Shown piece by piece: positions 33,968 through 43,888 of a stretch of 64,000 bases of DNA. The notes below the pieces were generated by a model, which saw only the letters and a list, made by a program, of their open reading frames with translations, was not told where the DNA came from and made no database searches. This stretch comes from Mojavia pulchra JT2-VF2 (lineage in GTDB: Bacteria > Cyanobacteriota > Cyanobacteriia > Cyanobacteriales > Nostocaceae). Where the stretch lies: the NCBI GenBank assembly GCA_019359325.1, contig JAHHHN010000007.1, positions 62,001 to 126,000 of the forward strand. Direction: 5' to 3'. The translations under genes and the position numbers were made by a program. The first letter of the stretch is position 1. Every line of letters begins with the position of its first letter.

Positions 33968-34628
33968 CGCCAGATAGCCTCAAAATTAAATATCAAAAAT
34001 CTGTCTGAAAATAGCTAATTCATTTATGGCTTAATATGAAAAAATGGGCAATTATATTAATTAGTAATTAGTAATTTTCTTATTAATTTTGTGTTTTGAT
34101 TATACAAAGTTTAAATTAGCTATTTAGAAGTTTATTTAAAGCAATTATTCTAGATAAAGTTTTTATTAATTAGCATCTAGCTTGGTAAAATAAAATATTA
34201 ACTAATACACAATTTTCATAATTAGTATTTTTTAAACAACAAATTACTCTATTTACCTAAAGTAAATGTATTTTAGATAAACAAAAATTGAGTATAGACA
34301 CAACGAATTTACTTGCTATATATAAAAATTGTAAAAACTTTATATTTTCCATCCTTAGTGTTATATTACCCAGGTCAAAGTCAAAACTAACGCTAACTGA
34401 CATCAAAACCTCAAGTAATACTGATTGCACCAGCCTAGATTAGAACATTTAGTGCCAGTCGCTATGAATCTGTCGATGATCGCATCAACTTTTAACGGTA
34501 TGGATGGAAAATTTTTGCTCCAAGCTTGTTTATCGGAGGTTAAATTGGGGAATGCTTAAAAATAGCAAATATTAACCCAGTAACAGCGGTTATATGAATT
34601 CTAGTATCGAGCAATTATTAAGGTAGCG
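33968..34628. other. 661-bp AT-rich divergent promoter region
   Basis: Separates the minus-strand aminotransferase gene from the plus-strand GAF gene. Very AT-rich to ~34370. A 31-codon frame at 34464-34559 (MNLSMIASTFNGMDGKFLLQ...) is too short to support. No repeat or hairpin of note. Confidence 0.4.
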
Positions 34629-36188
34629 ATGGCAATGGTAGAGCCTGAAAACAAATTATTTGCCCTGAAGGATGGTTGGGCTTCCCAGGAAACAAGAGAA
34701 CAACAACGCCTAGAAGCATTGTCAGAATTAGGTTTGCGGCAATCCGAAACAATTCCGGTCTTTGAAGAAGCCACTCAAACTGCTGCCCACTTTTTGGAAG
34801 CACCAATTTCCATCTTGGGCTTTGTGGATCACGAACGTCACTGGTTCAAGTCAGCGTTTGGCTTAAGGACACTAGGAATCATGAATCATTTGGCACAAAG
34901 CCGCCAACTTTTACGCCATGAATCCTTCTGTACCCAAGTGGTAGATACTTCTCAATTTTTAGTGATTAATGATACGTATAATTTCACGGATACAGTACTG
35001 GCTGCCAGCAAGTTAGTGCAGGATTATGGCATACGGGCTTACTTAGGAGCACCCTTGATTGATGCTTCAGGGCATTGCCTGGGTGCATTAGCAGTCATGG
35101 ATCTAGTACCACGTAACTTTACCACTCGAGACATTGAGTTTTTACAAATCATCGCTCGTTGGAGCATGAGTGAATTTGAGCGTAACCGACTGTTACAAGG
35201 AAAGTCAGAAATCGCCCCTGTCAAGAGTACTTTTACCTTATCACTGAATAACAATAGTACTAGTGAGATCAAAATTACCCCGCCTGCCTTAGAACAAGGC
35301 TCTGTTTCTACCAAGCAACTAAAACTTGAACTTTTAGGACAGCTAACTCAGGAGTTACGTACACCTTTAACATCTGTACTAGGCATGGCTAGCGTTCTAG
35401 GACGTGAGATTTACGGGCCTTTGACGACTAAGCAAAGAGAATATCTAGACATTATCCAACATAGCGGTCGATACTTACTATCCTTAGTAAACGAAATTAC
35501 CGAACTAGGAGCAATGGTTGAAAGCTCAACTGAGCTGAATTTAGCTCCTGTGGATATTGAAATGGTATGTCAACAAGCTATCAATACTCTAGAAGAAGCT
35601 GCTAACCGCCGTGAGCAAGATATTCGCTTGTCTATAGAACCAGGACACAGCCGCATTTGTCCTTTGGATAAAGAAAAGGTGCGACAAATACTATATCACC
35701 TAATTTTTAGCGTAATTCAACTCTCTGCTACAGGTAGTATTGTTCGCATTCACGTCTCTTACAAAGAAAATATGCTGAACATCAGTGTTTGGGTTTCGCA
35801 TCCTTGGCTAGGAGACGGTATAACTGAGGTTGACCCTTATTTTCGCCTTAGCCCCTTGTCTCTGCTTGAGCTTACAGGTGAGACAGCAAGTTACGATATT
35901 CATGCCGAAACCCATGAGCAGTTAGGGAATTTGTCGTTAGCAGTAAATAACTCAAAAAACTTGAGTGATTCCGACTCAGATATCATGACTGTTAATTCAG
36001 GAATAGATCTAACTAAAGCGCACAGTAGTTTGTCTCGTGAAAGTTTAGGCCTATTACTTAGCTGTCAACTGGCGGAATTGCATGGTGGACAAATTTCGAT
36101 TCAAGGCTCACCAGAATCAGGATACCGCTATGTGCTTTCTTTACCCTTGCAACTGGCGGTTTCCTCGGAAGCAAGTAGTGATATCTGA
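34629..36188 (+). CDS. GAF-domain pseudo-histidine kinase
   Basis: 519 residues. A GAF domain (about 30-180) contains LEAPISILGFVDHERHWFKS and LGAPLIDASGHCLGALAVMD. The region at 231-300 looks like HisKA: LLGQLTQELRTPLTSVLGM, but the phospho-accepting His of the H-E-L-R-T-P motif is Gln241. The ATPase part is also degraded: the N-box reads LYHLIFSVIQL (355-365) without the key Asn, and no DxGxG is found, while a GLGL-like SLGLLLSCQLAELHGGQI survives near the end. It is therefore probably a non-catalytic signalling partner. Start choice is supported by the GAF domain position only. Confidence 0.85.
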   Translation: MAMVEPENKLFALKDGWASQETREQQRLEALSELGLRQSETIPVFEEATQTAAHFLEAPISILGFVDHERHWFKSAFGLRTLGIMNHLAQSRQLLRHESFCTQVVDTSQFLVINDTYNFTDTVLAASKLVQDYGIRAYLGAPLIDASGHCLGALAVMDLVPRNFTTRDIEFLQIIARWSMSEFERNRLLQGKSEIAPVKSTFTLSLNNNSTSEIKITPPALEQGSVSTKQLKLELLGQLTQELRTPLTSVLGMASVLGREIYGPLTTKQREYLDIIQHSGRYLLSLVNEITELGAMVESSTELNLAPVDIEMVCQQAINTLEEAANRREQDIRLSIEPGHSRICPLDKEKVRQILYHLIFSVIQLSATGSIVRIHVSYKENMLNISVWVSHPWLGDGITEVDPYFRLSPLSLLELTGETASYDIHAETHEQLGNLSLAVNNSKNLSDSDSDIMTVNSGIDLTKAHSSLSRESLGLLLSCQLAELHGGQISIQGSPESGYRYVLSLPLQLAVSSEASSDI

Positions 36189-36423
36189 CAAAAAGTTACT
36201 AAATAGCTGTATTGAATTAGCACGGCTGGAAATTTTTCATAATCATAGGTAATGGGTAATAATCAAGAGTCAAAAGTATTCAATTATTCAATATTGACTA
36301 ATGGCTATAGATTATTGGTTAAATTTCCAATTTGCAATCTGCGTTATGAGCTTTTTATAACTACCCGCATTATGATCAAGTCGAGGTTCTGCGCCGGCGT
36401 GCTAATTGATCACAGTCTTTTTT

Positions 36424-37833
36424 ATGAATTTAGTCTGGCAACGATTTACTTTATCTTCTTTCCCGGTACAAGAATATCTTGCTACCAGCTACCTATACCG
36501 CTCTCTGGTGGGGCAGTTACACTCTTGGCGGCAAAGTAGTGTCTTGATCCAGTGGGGAGATACAATAGCGGCCGCCTTAATTAGTTTGGTATATGCTCTA
36601 GCACCTTTTGTCTCGACTACCTTACTAGGGTTGTTGCTGGCGGCTTGTGTAGGATTTTGGCTATTGCTGACTTTATCGGATGAAGCAACGCCAACAAATG
36701 TCTTATCAGCCACCCCCATTCACCTACTGGTATTGCTCTACTGGGGAATTGCCGCAGTAGCCACAGCATTATCACCAGTGAAAAAGGCAGCGTTGAATGA
36801 TTTGGTAACTTTGACGCTTTATTTACTGCTTTTTGCCCTTTGTGCTAGGGTGCTGAGGATACCTAGGCTCCGGTCTTGGATGATTGTTCTGTATCTACAC
36901 GTGTCGCTCATTGTCAGTGTATACGGATTACGGCAATGGTTTTTTGGTGCCGCAGCACTGGCAACTTGGGTTGACCCGCAATCACCTCTTTCTAAGACTA
37001 CAAGGGTCTACAGTTATTTGGGTAATCCGAATTTATTGGCTGGGTATCTTGTACCAGCAGTAGTTTTCAGCTTGGTGGCAATTTTCGCGTGGCAAAGCTG
37101 GATTAAGAAAGCTTTAGCATTGACCATGTTTCTTGCCAATACTGCCTGTCTAGTTCTAACTTTTAGTCGCGGTGGCTGGATTGGGTTAGTAATAGCAATT
37201 TTAACAGCGATCGCTTTACTAATTTATTGGTGGAGCGTACAAATGCCTCGTTTTTGGCGCACTTGGTCGCTAGCAATTATTTTGGGAGGTTTAATAGGGG
37301 TATTACTGTTAGCGGTCATATTTGTCGAGCCTGTGCGCCTCAGAGTAGCGAGTATTTTTGCTGATCGCCAAGACAGCAGTAATAATTTTCGCCGAAATGT
37401 CTGGGATGCTGTCTTCGAGATGATTCGCGATCGCCCTATTCTAGGTATTGGCCCTGGTCACAATGCTTTTAATAAAATCTATCCCCTTTATCAGCGTCCC
37501 CGTTATAGTGCTTTAAGCGCCTATTCAATTTTGCTTGAAATCATCGTAGAAACTGGCTTTATTGGTTTAGCCTGTTTTCTTTGGCTACTAATTGTGACCT
37601 TTAATACAGGCTACTTGCAAATGCGACGATTGCGGCAATTGAGAAATGTAGAGGGATTTTGGTTAATTGGCGCAATTGCATCTATGGCAGGTATGCTCGC
37701 TCATGGTACTTTCGATACTGTCTGGTTTCGTCCTGAAGTTAATAGTCTCTGGTGGCTATGGGTTGCCTTAATTGCTAGCTACTGGACACCTTTAGCTCAA
37801 AACAAAACTCCAGAACTAGTTACAGCCGAGTAA
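36424..37833 (+). CDS. IctB / O-antigen ligase family membrane protein
   Basis: 469 residues from ATG 36424 (MNLVWQRFTLSSFPVQEYLA); an ATG six codons earlier is possible. About ten to twelve membrane helices. YLGNPNLLAGYLVPA, LTFSRGGWIGLV and the O-antigen-polymerase-type loop with RDRPILGIGPGHNAFNKIYP are visible. The family was once called a bicarbonate transporter (IctB), but its fold is that of WaaL/Wzy glycan ligases and polymerases. Its closeness to the polysaccharide block supports a glycan role. A terminator follows. Confidence 0.85.
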   Translation: MNLVWQRFTLSSFPVQEYLATSYLYRSLVGQLHSWRQSSVLIQWGDTIAAALISLVYALAPFVSTTLLGLLLAACVGFWLLLTLSDEATPTNVLSATPIHLLVLLYWGIAAVATALSPVKKAALNDLVTLTLYLLLFALCARVLRIPRLRSWMIVLYLHVSLIVSVYGLRQWFFGAAALATWVDPQSPLSKTTRVYSYLGNPNLLAGYLVPAVVFSLVAIFAWQSWIKKALALTMFLANTACLVLTFSRGGWIGLVIAILTAIALLIYWWSVQMPRFWRTWSLAIILGGLIGVLLLAVIFVEPVRLRVASIFADRQDSSNNFRRNVWDAVFEMIRDRPILGIGPGHNAFNKIYPLYQRPRYSALSAYSILLEIIVETGFIGLACFLWLLIVTFNTGYLQMRRLRQLRNVEGFWLIGAIASMAGMLAHGTFDTVWFRPEVNSLWWLWVALIASYWTPLAQNKTPELVTAE

Positions 37834-37856
37834 AAACCTACGGCAAAATCAAATCA

Positions 37857-37909
37857 GTCAGTCGTCAGTAATAACAAGGTAAGGTAACAACTGACAACTG
37901 ACTTTTTTT
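37857..37909 (+). terminator. terminator of the IctB-type gene
   Basis: GTCAGTCGTCAGT (37857-37869) pairs with ACTGACAACTGAC (37890-37902) at 12 of 13 positions and is followed by seven T. Confidence 0.75.
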
Positions 37910-37922
37910 AATTTTAAATTGC

Positions 37923-38225
37923 TTACTCCCTGTAGCCAGTTGCCCCTGGGGTACTTGGATCTCGATAACGGGTTGGTTCTTCAGAACGCTTTTTACCTGC
38001 TAAACCAGCTAGACCCAATAGACCAGCTAATCCTAACCAACCCCAATCAAAATCATCGCGCTCATAAGTTGTGGTAGTTGGAGCAGTATCGGTTCTTGTT
38101 TCAGTAGTAGTTTGGGCTTGTACAGGTAGAGTTAAGGGCAACATAGCCATACTCAAAGTGATAAAGCCAGCGCCAAACACTTGGGTTAAATTACGTTTCA
38201 TAGCGAAGTTTCTCATCCCTTTCAA
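37923..38225 (-). CDS. WGxxGxxG-type small exported protein
   Basis: 100 residues, or 92 from MKRNLTQVFGAGF (start 38201). A signal peptide ends near VQAQ; a Thr-rich stretch (TTTETRTDTAPTTTTYERDD) follows; then WGWLGLAGLLGLAGLAGKKR, a glycine-spaced hydrophobic helix with a basic stop. This matches the WGxxGxxG family of short proteins with a C-terminal anchor-like signal. It is not a PEP-CTERM protein, so a link with the exosortase is not implied. The terminal tail is TRYRDPSTPGATGYRE. Function unknown. Confidence 0.75.
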   Translation of the reverse strand: MKGMRNFAMKRNLTQVFGAGFITLSMAMLPLTLPVQAQTTTETRTDTAPTTTTYERDDFDWGWLGLAGLLGLAGLAGKKRSEEPTRYRDPSTPGATGYRE

Positions 38226-38379
38226 AAGTTACTCTTAACTTTACCGGGTTTGACAATAAGCAAAATCAATCTGCGGCTATAAAGTCGGGATTTTCTTAAC
38301 TCACGCTGAGGATATACAACAGCCTTTTTACTTCATTAAAATTCTCACCCTAGTGTGATAGTTTGGGCACATTGAATCC

Positions 38380-38847
38380 TTAATAATTTTTCATTGCCCG
38401 TTGAATATCGCGTTGATCTTGGCGTCGTTTTAAATCTTCTCGCTTGTCGTGGAGCTTTTTGCCTTTACCAAGGGCTATACTAACTTTCACCCAACCACGT
38501 TTGAAGTACATCTTCAAGGGAACTAAAGTCAAACCTTGCTGTTCCACTTTGCCAATTAGCTTGCGGAGTTCCTGGCGATGCAATAGCAGTTTGCGTGTAC
38601 GACGTGGTTCATGATTAAAATATTGCCCACTAGCAACGTATGGGGAAATATGTACATTGATTAACCATGCTTCACCATTACGAATTAAAGCATAGCCATC
38701 TTGAAGATTGACTTTACCTGCACGAATCGACTTGACCTCGGTTCCTGTCAACTGAATTCCAGCTTCGTAAGTCTCTAGAATTTCATACAAATAACGGGCT
38801 TGACGATTGTCGCTAATAACTTTGTAACCTTCGCTCTTGTCACTCAT
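38380..38847 (-). CDS. smpB: SsrA-binding protein SmpB
   Basis: 155 residues with the full SmpB pattern: ISDNRQARYLYEILETYEAG, IQLTGTEVKSIRAGKVNLQD, VHISPY, RTRKLLLHRQEL, KRGWVKVSIALGKGKKLHDK and the basic C-terminal tail. It carries tmRNA to stalled ribosomes. The gene is alone, and the tmRNA gene is not in the window. Length and start are normal. Confidence 0.97.
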   Translation of the reverse strand: MSDKSEGYKVISDNRQARYLYEILETYEAGIQLTGTEVKSIRAGKVNLQDGYALIRNGEAWLINVHISPYVASGQYFNHEPRRTRKLLLHRQELRKLIGKVEQQGLTLVPLKMYFKRGWVKVSIALGKGKKLHDKREDLKRRQDQRDIQRAMKNY

Positions 38848-39325
38848 TGAAAATTATACTTACCTAAAATGTGTCTAAAAAATCGTTTGAACTGGCTGAT
38901 GAATTTATAGGAGGGATATTAAACCACGATCAGTGGTCAATTTGGCTCTCAGGCTTATCCTATTAATTTAGCTTTTTCAAGTTCTCGATTAAAAATTTTC
39001 CCGCAACTTTTGCCTCAGGAATACTGTTTATCAAGTAAATTGTAATTTACAGTAGGGTAAAAGATGACTCTATCGTTTTGGTGAGTTGTTATGAAGTGCA
39101 AAATTATCTGCGCTTTTCAAGCACTGAGAGTAGAAACTGCGTTACATTTAGTTAACCCTTTCTAAAGATTTAAGATTTTCTTTATAAATCAACCCTCAGG
39201 CAGTCATTAGCTGGTAATCCTGTCATAGTATGAAACATAAGAACACACTATTATTGCCTGTGTTCACTAATAGTGCTCATAAAAGTAAATTTATTACTAA
39301 AAAAAATGCTAGGGGTGTACTGTCC
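38848..39325. other. 478-bp gap between smpB and the response regulator gene
   Basis: No gene. A frame from 39230 continues into the regulator but its first 32 codons lack homology. The regulator promoter should lie here; TTGTAATTTACAGTAG near 39040 contains a small inverted repeat. Confidence 0.4.
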
Positions 39326-40009
39326 ATGCCCTTGACGATCCTTGTAGTGGATGACGACCTGGGCACTCGTCTGTCTATTAGCGATTACCTTGAACTGTCT
39401 GGCTACTCGGTAATCACGGCTAATGATGGTCAAGAGGCTTTAATGATGGTGGAGGAGTACCAGCCTGATTTGATCGTCACCGATATTGTCATGCCGCGAA
39501 TGAACGGCTATGAATTGGTGCGCCGGGTGCGTCAACAACCAGCGTTCCGTTTATTACCTGTAATTTTATTAACTGCGCGTACCAAGACCCAGGAGCGAAT
39601 TCTGGGCTACCAGTCTGGGTGTGATTTATACTTACCCAAACCGTTTGAATTAGAAGAGTTAGCAGCAGCTATTCGTAATCTTCTGGAGCGATCGCAAATT
39701 ATTCAATCTGAGTACCGCTTTTCTCATCAAGAGAATTTGGGCAATTCCAACCAAACAAAAGCCTTGGAAGCCCATCCCTCTCAGTTTATTTCTATTGAAA
39801 AATCTCAGATGCTCTCATCTCTGACTCCCAGAGAACAAGAAGTGTTAGAACTGTTGACTCATGGTCTTTCTAATGCCGATATGGGTCATCAGCTACATCT
39901 GAGTGCACGTACAGTAGAAAAATACGTTAGCAGTTTATTAAGAAAAACAGCAACCAGTAACCGAGCAGAATTGGTGCGTTTTGCAATCAAACATGGTCTA
40001 GTAGACTAG
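39326..40009 (+). CDS. NarL/FixJ-type response regulator
   Basis: 227 residues from ATG 39326 (MPLTILVVDDDLGTRLSISD). Receiver domain with the acidic pair at 10-11, phospho-acceptor Asp53 (LIVTDIVMPRMNG), Thr84-region LLTAR and Lys105 (YLPKPFE). The C-terminal LuxR-type HTH (165-225) has LTPREQEVLELLTHGLSNAD and LSARTVEKYVSSLLRK. It is complete and presumably active. No cognate kinase adjoins it; the pseudo-kinase at 34.6 kb lacks its His and is 3 kb away. An upstream ATG (39230) would add 32 unconserved residues. Confidence 0.92.
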   Translation: MPLTILVVDDDLGTRLSISDYLELSGYSVITANDGQEALMMVEEYQPDLIVTDIVMPRMNGYELVRRVRQQPAFRLLPVILLTARTKTQERILGYQSGCDLYLPKPFELEELAAAIRNLLERSQIIQSEYRFSHQENLGNSNQTKALEAHPSQFISIEKSQMLSSLTPREQEVLELLTHGLSNADMGHQLHLSARTVEKYVSSLLRKTATSNRAELVRFAIKHGLVD

Positions 40010-40030
40010 TATGTTGTCGCACTTTAATAC

Positions 40031-40516
40031 TCAGGTGTTTAGTTGCTGATTAATAATATCTTTGAGCAGACCTTCACATGCATCAACCAGCAGATCTATC
40101 ACGTGATTAAATCCCTCTGAACCTCCGTAGTAGGGGTCGGGAACTTCTTTGAGGGTATGCTGAGAGCAAAACTCACACATCAAACTTACTTTGTCGTGGT
40201 ATTGTTGGGTTCGATCAAGAGAAAGGATATCCTCATAATTCGCTCGATCCATTGCCAAAATCAAGTCAAAGTCTTGAAAGTCTGATTTGTGAAATTGGCG
40301 GGCTTGACCACGCAATTCAATTCCCAGCTTTTTAGCGGCCGCAGCACTCATACGTCGGTCAGGTGGGCTACCAACGTGGTAACTAGACGTACCAGCAGAA
40401 TCACAGACAATTTGATTGCTCAAGCCAGCCTGTTCGATCAGATGATTCATTATATTCTCTGCCGATGGCGAGCGACAGATATTACCCAGGCAGACAAACA
40501 GCAGCTTGTACGGCAT
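40031..40516 (-). CDS. low-molecular-weight protein tyrosine phosphatase
   Basis: 161 residues with the P-loop VCLGNICRSPSAE (nucleophile Cys9, Arg15) and the general-acid loop VPDPYYGG near 128. It dephosphorylates tyrosine; in bacteria such enzymes often oppose BY-kinases of capsule systems, and a Wzc-like gene lies 11 kb away, though that protein lacks a Tyr tail. Convergent with the response regulator gene. Length normal. Confidence 0.93.
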   Translation of the reverse strand: MPYKLLFVCLGNICRSPSAENIMNHLIEQAGLSNQIVCDSAGTSSYHVGSPPDRRMSAAAAKKLGIELRGQARQFHKSDFQDFDLILAMDRANYEDILSLDRTQQYHDKVSLMCEFCSQHTLKEVPDPYYGGSEGFNHVIDLLVDACEGLLKDIINQQLNT

Positions 40517-40587
40517 AAATAACTTTTGTCCTTTGTCCTTTGTCTTTTGCCCTTAGTCATTTGTCCATAGTTTAATTCGGGACTTAT

Positions 40588-40750
40588 AAACGCCAGTCGC
40601 CACAACAGGAGAAACCCTACGTACCCCTTCGCTTAAGCAAGCTAGCAAGAGCGTCTTTGCTAAGAGAAATTCTGATACTTGCGGTAACCCGATAAGCGTG
40701 TACGGAGATTTCGCAAGAGGCTTTTCTTTGCAACGCGCTGGCTCCTCATG
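40588..40750. repeat. interspersed repeat fragments (GCCAGTCGC ... GCGCTGGCTCCTC family)
   Basis: AACGCCAGTCGCC at 40588 and GCAACGCGCTGGCTCCTCATG at 40731 match the two ends of the repeat at 1720-1785; between them lies GAAACCCTACG, AAGCAAGCTAGC and TTTCGCAAGAGG sequence. An expanded or rearranged copy. No gene in the gap. Confidence 0.5.
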
Positions 40751-40765
40751 ACTAAGGACTAATGA

Positions 40766-41113
40766 CTAAAACCCAGGCAATTCCAGCCCACTGGTCAAAT
40801 CTTCCATGCGTTCCCGCATTGTGGCTGTGGACTTGTTGTAGGCATCTTTCATTGCCACTGTCACGAGATCCGACAGTACTTCTGCGCCCTCTTTTAGAGC
40901 TTCTGGAGAAATTTCTACCCGCTTAGGTTCTTGGTTGCCGCTGACAATTACTTTAACTAGACCACCGCCAGACTCTCCTAGAATCTCCATCTGCTCCAAT
41001 TCTTCTTGGAGTCGTTTTGCGCCTTCTTGAACTTGCTGTGCTTTTTTGAAAGCTTCGGCCAGTTCTTTCATTTTTCCTAAGCCAAAGCCAAACCCCTGTC
41101 CTTTTCCTGTCAT
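40766..41113 (-). CDS. ebfC: YbaB/EbfC family nucleoid-associated protein
   Basis: 115 residues: [60 protein letters not shown], then [20 protein letters not shown]. This is the YbaB fold, a dimer that binds DNA. An N-terminal Gly/Phe-rich stretch ([14 protein letters not shown]) is typical of cyanobacterial members. It follows murC-murB on the same strand with a 184-bp gap. Confidence 0.93.
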   Translation of the reverse strand: MTGKGQGFGFGLGKMKELAEAFKKAQQVQEGAKRLQEELEQMEILGESGGGLVKVIVSGNQEPKRVEISPEALKEGAEVLSDLVTVAMKDAYNKSTATMRERMEDLTSGLELPGF

Positions 41114-41297
41114 AATAAATAGTCCGCGTGTGCGTTGAATAACAAATCAAATTCAATTATAGATGCGGTAGGCAATTTGCCTCTTTTTTTACTCATAATT
41201 AATGCGCCCTAACATTTACAAAGCTATCAGCGATCGCCTATTAGTTAGTATTGGCTGCTGACTACTTAAATGTTGGATGGATAAAGTTTCTACAAGT

Positions 41298-42296
41298 TCA
41301 ACAAGCAGGTTGAAACTCTCCAAGCATTTTGACTTCTGGCTCTAACCAAATCGACCAACGGTCTTGCACTTGGTGCTGGATATGACGGATCAGACAAAAG
41401 ATATCGCTAGCTTTTGCCCCACCACGGTTAACGATAAAATTGGCATGGAGTTGTGCGACTTGCGCTCCACCGATTTGGAAGCCTTTTAGCCCAGTTTGTT
41501 CAATTAACCATCCAGCAGAGTAAGGTTTGGGATTACGGAACACACTGCCACAACTAGGGAAGTTGTAAGGCTGGGTAGTTAACCGATGCTGTTTGTGTTG
41601 CTTGGTTACTGCTAAAACTTTTGCTGGATCTGCACCGGGTTGGAGTTGCAGGGTGGCTTGGGTAACTATGAGATCGCTGCCTTGCAATAATGAAGTTCGG
41701 TAGCTGTAACCTAATTCCGCAGGAGTAAGAGTTTCTAGCGTACCATCAGGTAAAAGTATCTGAGCGCTAACTAACATATCTGCGATACAGCTATTGTGAG
41801 CGCCTGCATTCATTACTACAGCACCCCCAACGGTTCCAGGGATACCTACAGCCCACTCTAGTCCTTCCCATCCCAATTCTGCTGCGGCCCATGCCAAGCT
41901 AGGAATTGATTCACCCGCTGCGACGGTTAATTGGCCTGTCTCTTGGTCAAAGTGACTATGGCGCAGGTGACGAGTAGCGATGACTAAGCCTGGTAGACCG
42001 CGATCGCTGACTAATAAATTTGATCCTGCACCGACTATTGTTACCGAAAGACCACGTTCTTTTGCATACCTAGTGCCTGCTTGTAGTGTTTCTAGGTTGC
42101 GGGGAGCAAGAAACCATTCAGCTGCTCCACCAACTCTATAGGAAGTAAACGCTGACAAGGAAGCTTGGGACTTAATTGTACAATCAGTGTTTGGTAAGTA
42201 AATTACCTGACTTTCGGCGGAATTAACTGTTTCCTGTTTCTCTGTAGCCAAAGTAGAAACTGTGCAGACGTTGCCAGCTGCCTGAGAGATTGTCAT
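41298..42296 (-). CDS. murB: UDP-N-acetylenolpyruvoylglucosamine reductase
   Basis: 332 residues. FAD-binding landmarks: [56 protein letters not shown] and the C-terminal [14 protein letters not shown] with the catalytic Ser region; [16 protein letters not shown] closes. It reduces UDP-GlcNAc-enolpyruvate to UDP-MurNAc with NADPH. The murC gene lies 131 bp upstream on the same strand. The first ~40 residues are a poorly conserved extension, so a later start is possible. Confidence 0.95.
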   Translation of the reverse strand: MTISQAAGNVCTVSTLATEKQETVNSAESQVIYLPNTDCTIKSQASLSAFTSYRVGGAAEWFLAPRNLETLQAGTRYAKERGLSVTIVGAGSNLLVSDRGLPGLVIATRHLRHSHFDQETGQLTVAAGESIPSLAWAAAELGWEGLEWAVGIPGTVGGAVVMNAGAHNSCIADMLVSAQILLPDGTLETLTPAELGYSYRTSLLQGSDLIVTQATLQLQPGADPAKVLAVTKQHKQHRLTTQPYNFPSCGSVFRNPKPYSAGWLIEQTGLKGFQIGGAQVAQLHANFIVNRGGAKASDIFCLIRHIQHQVQDRWSIWLEPEVKMLGEFQPAC

Positions 42297-42427
42297 TTTT
42301 AAGTTAATTAGTAAAATTTTTACATTTATTTACCGTAAAACTACGGCATTCTCGTGAAAATTCTATGAAACTGTCGTAAGTTAGGAGGACACTTGGCTGA
42401 GACATACAACCTAGCCAGTGTCATCAC

Positions 42428-43888
42428 TTAAGATGTGGCTTTTGCTGGTTCGCAAAGTGTAGCAATTACTTCGGGAATCGCTTGATTTAAGTTTCCCGCA
42501 CCCAGAAACAATGCTAAATCTCCAGGACGCAGTGCTTTGAGTAAGAACTCGCGTACCAATGGTAGGGTTGGTTGATAAATAACCTGCGGGTGCTGCTTAG
42601 CAATTGCCGCTGCTAATACTTCTCCGCTGATTTGCCCTAAATCGGGTTCCCCTGCACTGTAAATATCAGTCAGCACGACTAAATCAGCATGAGTAAAGGA
42701 ATCAGCAAATTCTTCTAAAAAGGTAAGTGTACGGCTATAGCGGTGGGGTTGGAAAATAGCAACGACTCTCTGCCCTGGTCTTGCTTGGAGGCGTGCCGCC
42801 GCAAGAGTAACGCGAATCTCGCTAGGATGATGGGCGTAGTCATCAATGAAGGTAATGCCATCGACTTCACCGCGGAACTCAAAACGGCGTCTTGCACCCT
42901 CAAAGGTGGCAATACCTTTGGCAATTTCCCCGAATTCTAAGCCCACGGCTCGACCTACAGCTACTGCTGCTAGAGCGTTACTGAGGTTGTGTCGACCGAG
43001 TAACCGCAAATTCAACATACCTAAGGCTTTGCCATGTTCCCAAACTAAGGCAGTTGTGCCATCAGCACGATAGTCAATATTAGTAACTGTATAGTCAGCG
43101 TTGGTATCTAAATGTAGGCTGTAACTAATTGATGGTTTCAGGCGATCGCGTACTGTTGCACAATCGATACTACCTATTAAAGTTCGACAACCTTGAGCAA
43201 ATTCTTGGAAGATATCAACTACTTCTTCCAATGTTTCATAATGGTCAGGATGATCGAGTTCAATATTGGTAATCACACCAATTGCTGGGGCGTGTTTCAC
43301 CAATGAACCATCAGATTCATCTGCCTCGGCTACTAAATATTTACTTTTTCCTAATCTGGCATTGCCTTCCCAAGCATTAACTTCACCACCGACAAGAATC
43401 GTTGGATCTAAACCAGCTTGTAGCAGCATATAGCCAATCATACTACTGGTTGTAGTTTTGCCGTGGGTTCCAGCGACGGCGATGCTATGGTAATCAGCAA
43501 TTAACGCAGCTAGCACATCTGAACGATGCAGAATTGGGCATCCTAATTCCAGTGCTGCTTTGTATTCTAAATTAGTTGTGTTAATTGCTGTTGAACAAAT
43601 TACTTGGGGCAGTTTTGACTTATCAGCAGTAGGTAATTCTTCTTGCGAGTTTAATGCTACTTCAGACGATAGTCTAGGACGAAAAAATTCGAGATTGCTG
43701 GCTTCTTGTCTACCAAAAATATGAGTGCCGATAGATTCTAATTTTCGCGTTATGTGATTTGGACGAAGATCAGAACCTGATACTGGCAATTCACGTTTGG
43801 CGAGAACATATGCCAGAGCAGACATACCTATACCGCCGATCCCAATGAAATGAAATGGTCTACCGCTAAAATCTACCGAATTACTCAT
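42428..43888 (-). CDS. murC: UDP-N-acetylmuramate--L-alanine ligase
   Basis: 486 residues. An N-terminal Rossmann start FHFIGIGGIGMSALAYVLA, the ATP loop GTHGKTTT at 140-147, DESDGSLVKHAP, ITNIELDHPDHY, FEGARRRFEF and DDYAHHPSE. It adds L-Ala to UDP-MurNAc. An insertion at ~70-92 (RPRLSSEVALNSQEELPTAD) is longer than in most bacteria. A GACACT/AGTGTC hairpin (42388-42422) follows. murB is the next gene. Confidence 0.97.
   Translation of the reverse strand: MSNSVDFSGRPFHFIGIGGIGMSALAYVLAKRELPVSGSDLRPNHITRKLESIGTHIFGRQEASNLEFFRPRLSSEVALNSQEELPTADKSKLPQVICSTAINTTNLEYKAALELGCPILHRSDVLAALIADYHSIAVAGTHGKTTTSSMIGYMLLQAGLDPTILVGGEVNAWEGNARLGKSKYLVAEADESDGSLVKHAPAIGVITNIELDHPDHYETLEEVVDIFQEFAQGCRTLIGSIDCATVRDRLKPSISYSLHLDTNADYTVTNIDYRADGTTALVWEHGKALGMLNLRLLGRHNLSNALAAVAVGRAVGLEFGEIAKGIATFEGARRRFEFRGEVDGITFIDDYAHHPSEIRVTLAAARLQARPGQRVVAIFQPHRYSRTLTFLEEFADSFTHADLVVLTDIYSAGEPDLGQISGEVLAAAIAKQHPQVIYQPTLPLVREFLLKALRPGDLALFLGAGNLNQAIPEVIATLCEPAKATS

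Noticed and set aside
35959-36423. Frame 36252-36539 upstream of the IctB-type gene
   Set aside because: It overlaps the start of a well-supported membrane protein gene and lacks homology.
37923-38225. The WGxxGxxG protein as a substrate of the cyanoexosortase
   Set aside because: Its C-terminal signal is not PEP-CTERM-like and the gene is 5 kb away; no support beyond proximity.
34629-40009. GAF pseudo-kinase and response regulator as a two-component pair
   Set aside because: The kinase lacks its phospho-His and the genes are 3 kb apart with unrelated genes between.
42743-43073. Plus-strand frames inside murC
   Set aside because: They are antisense shadows of a conserved gene.
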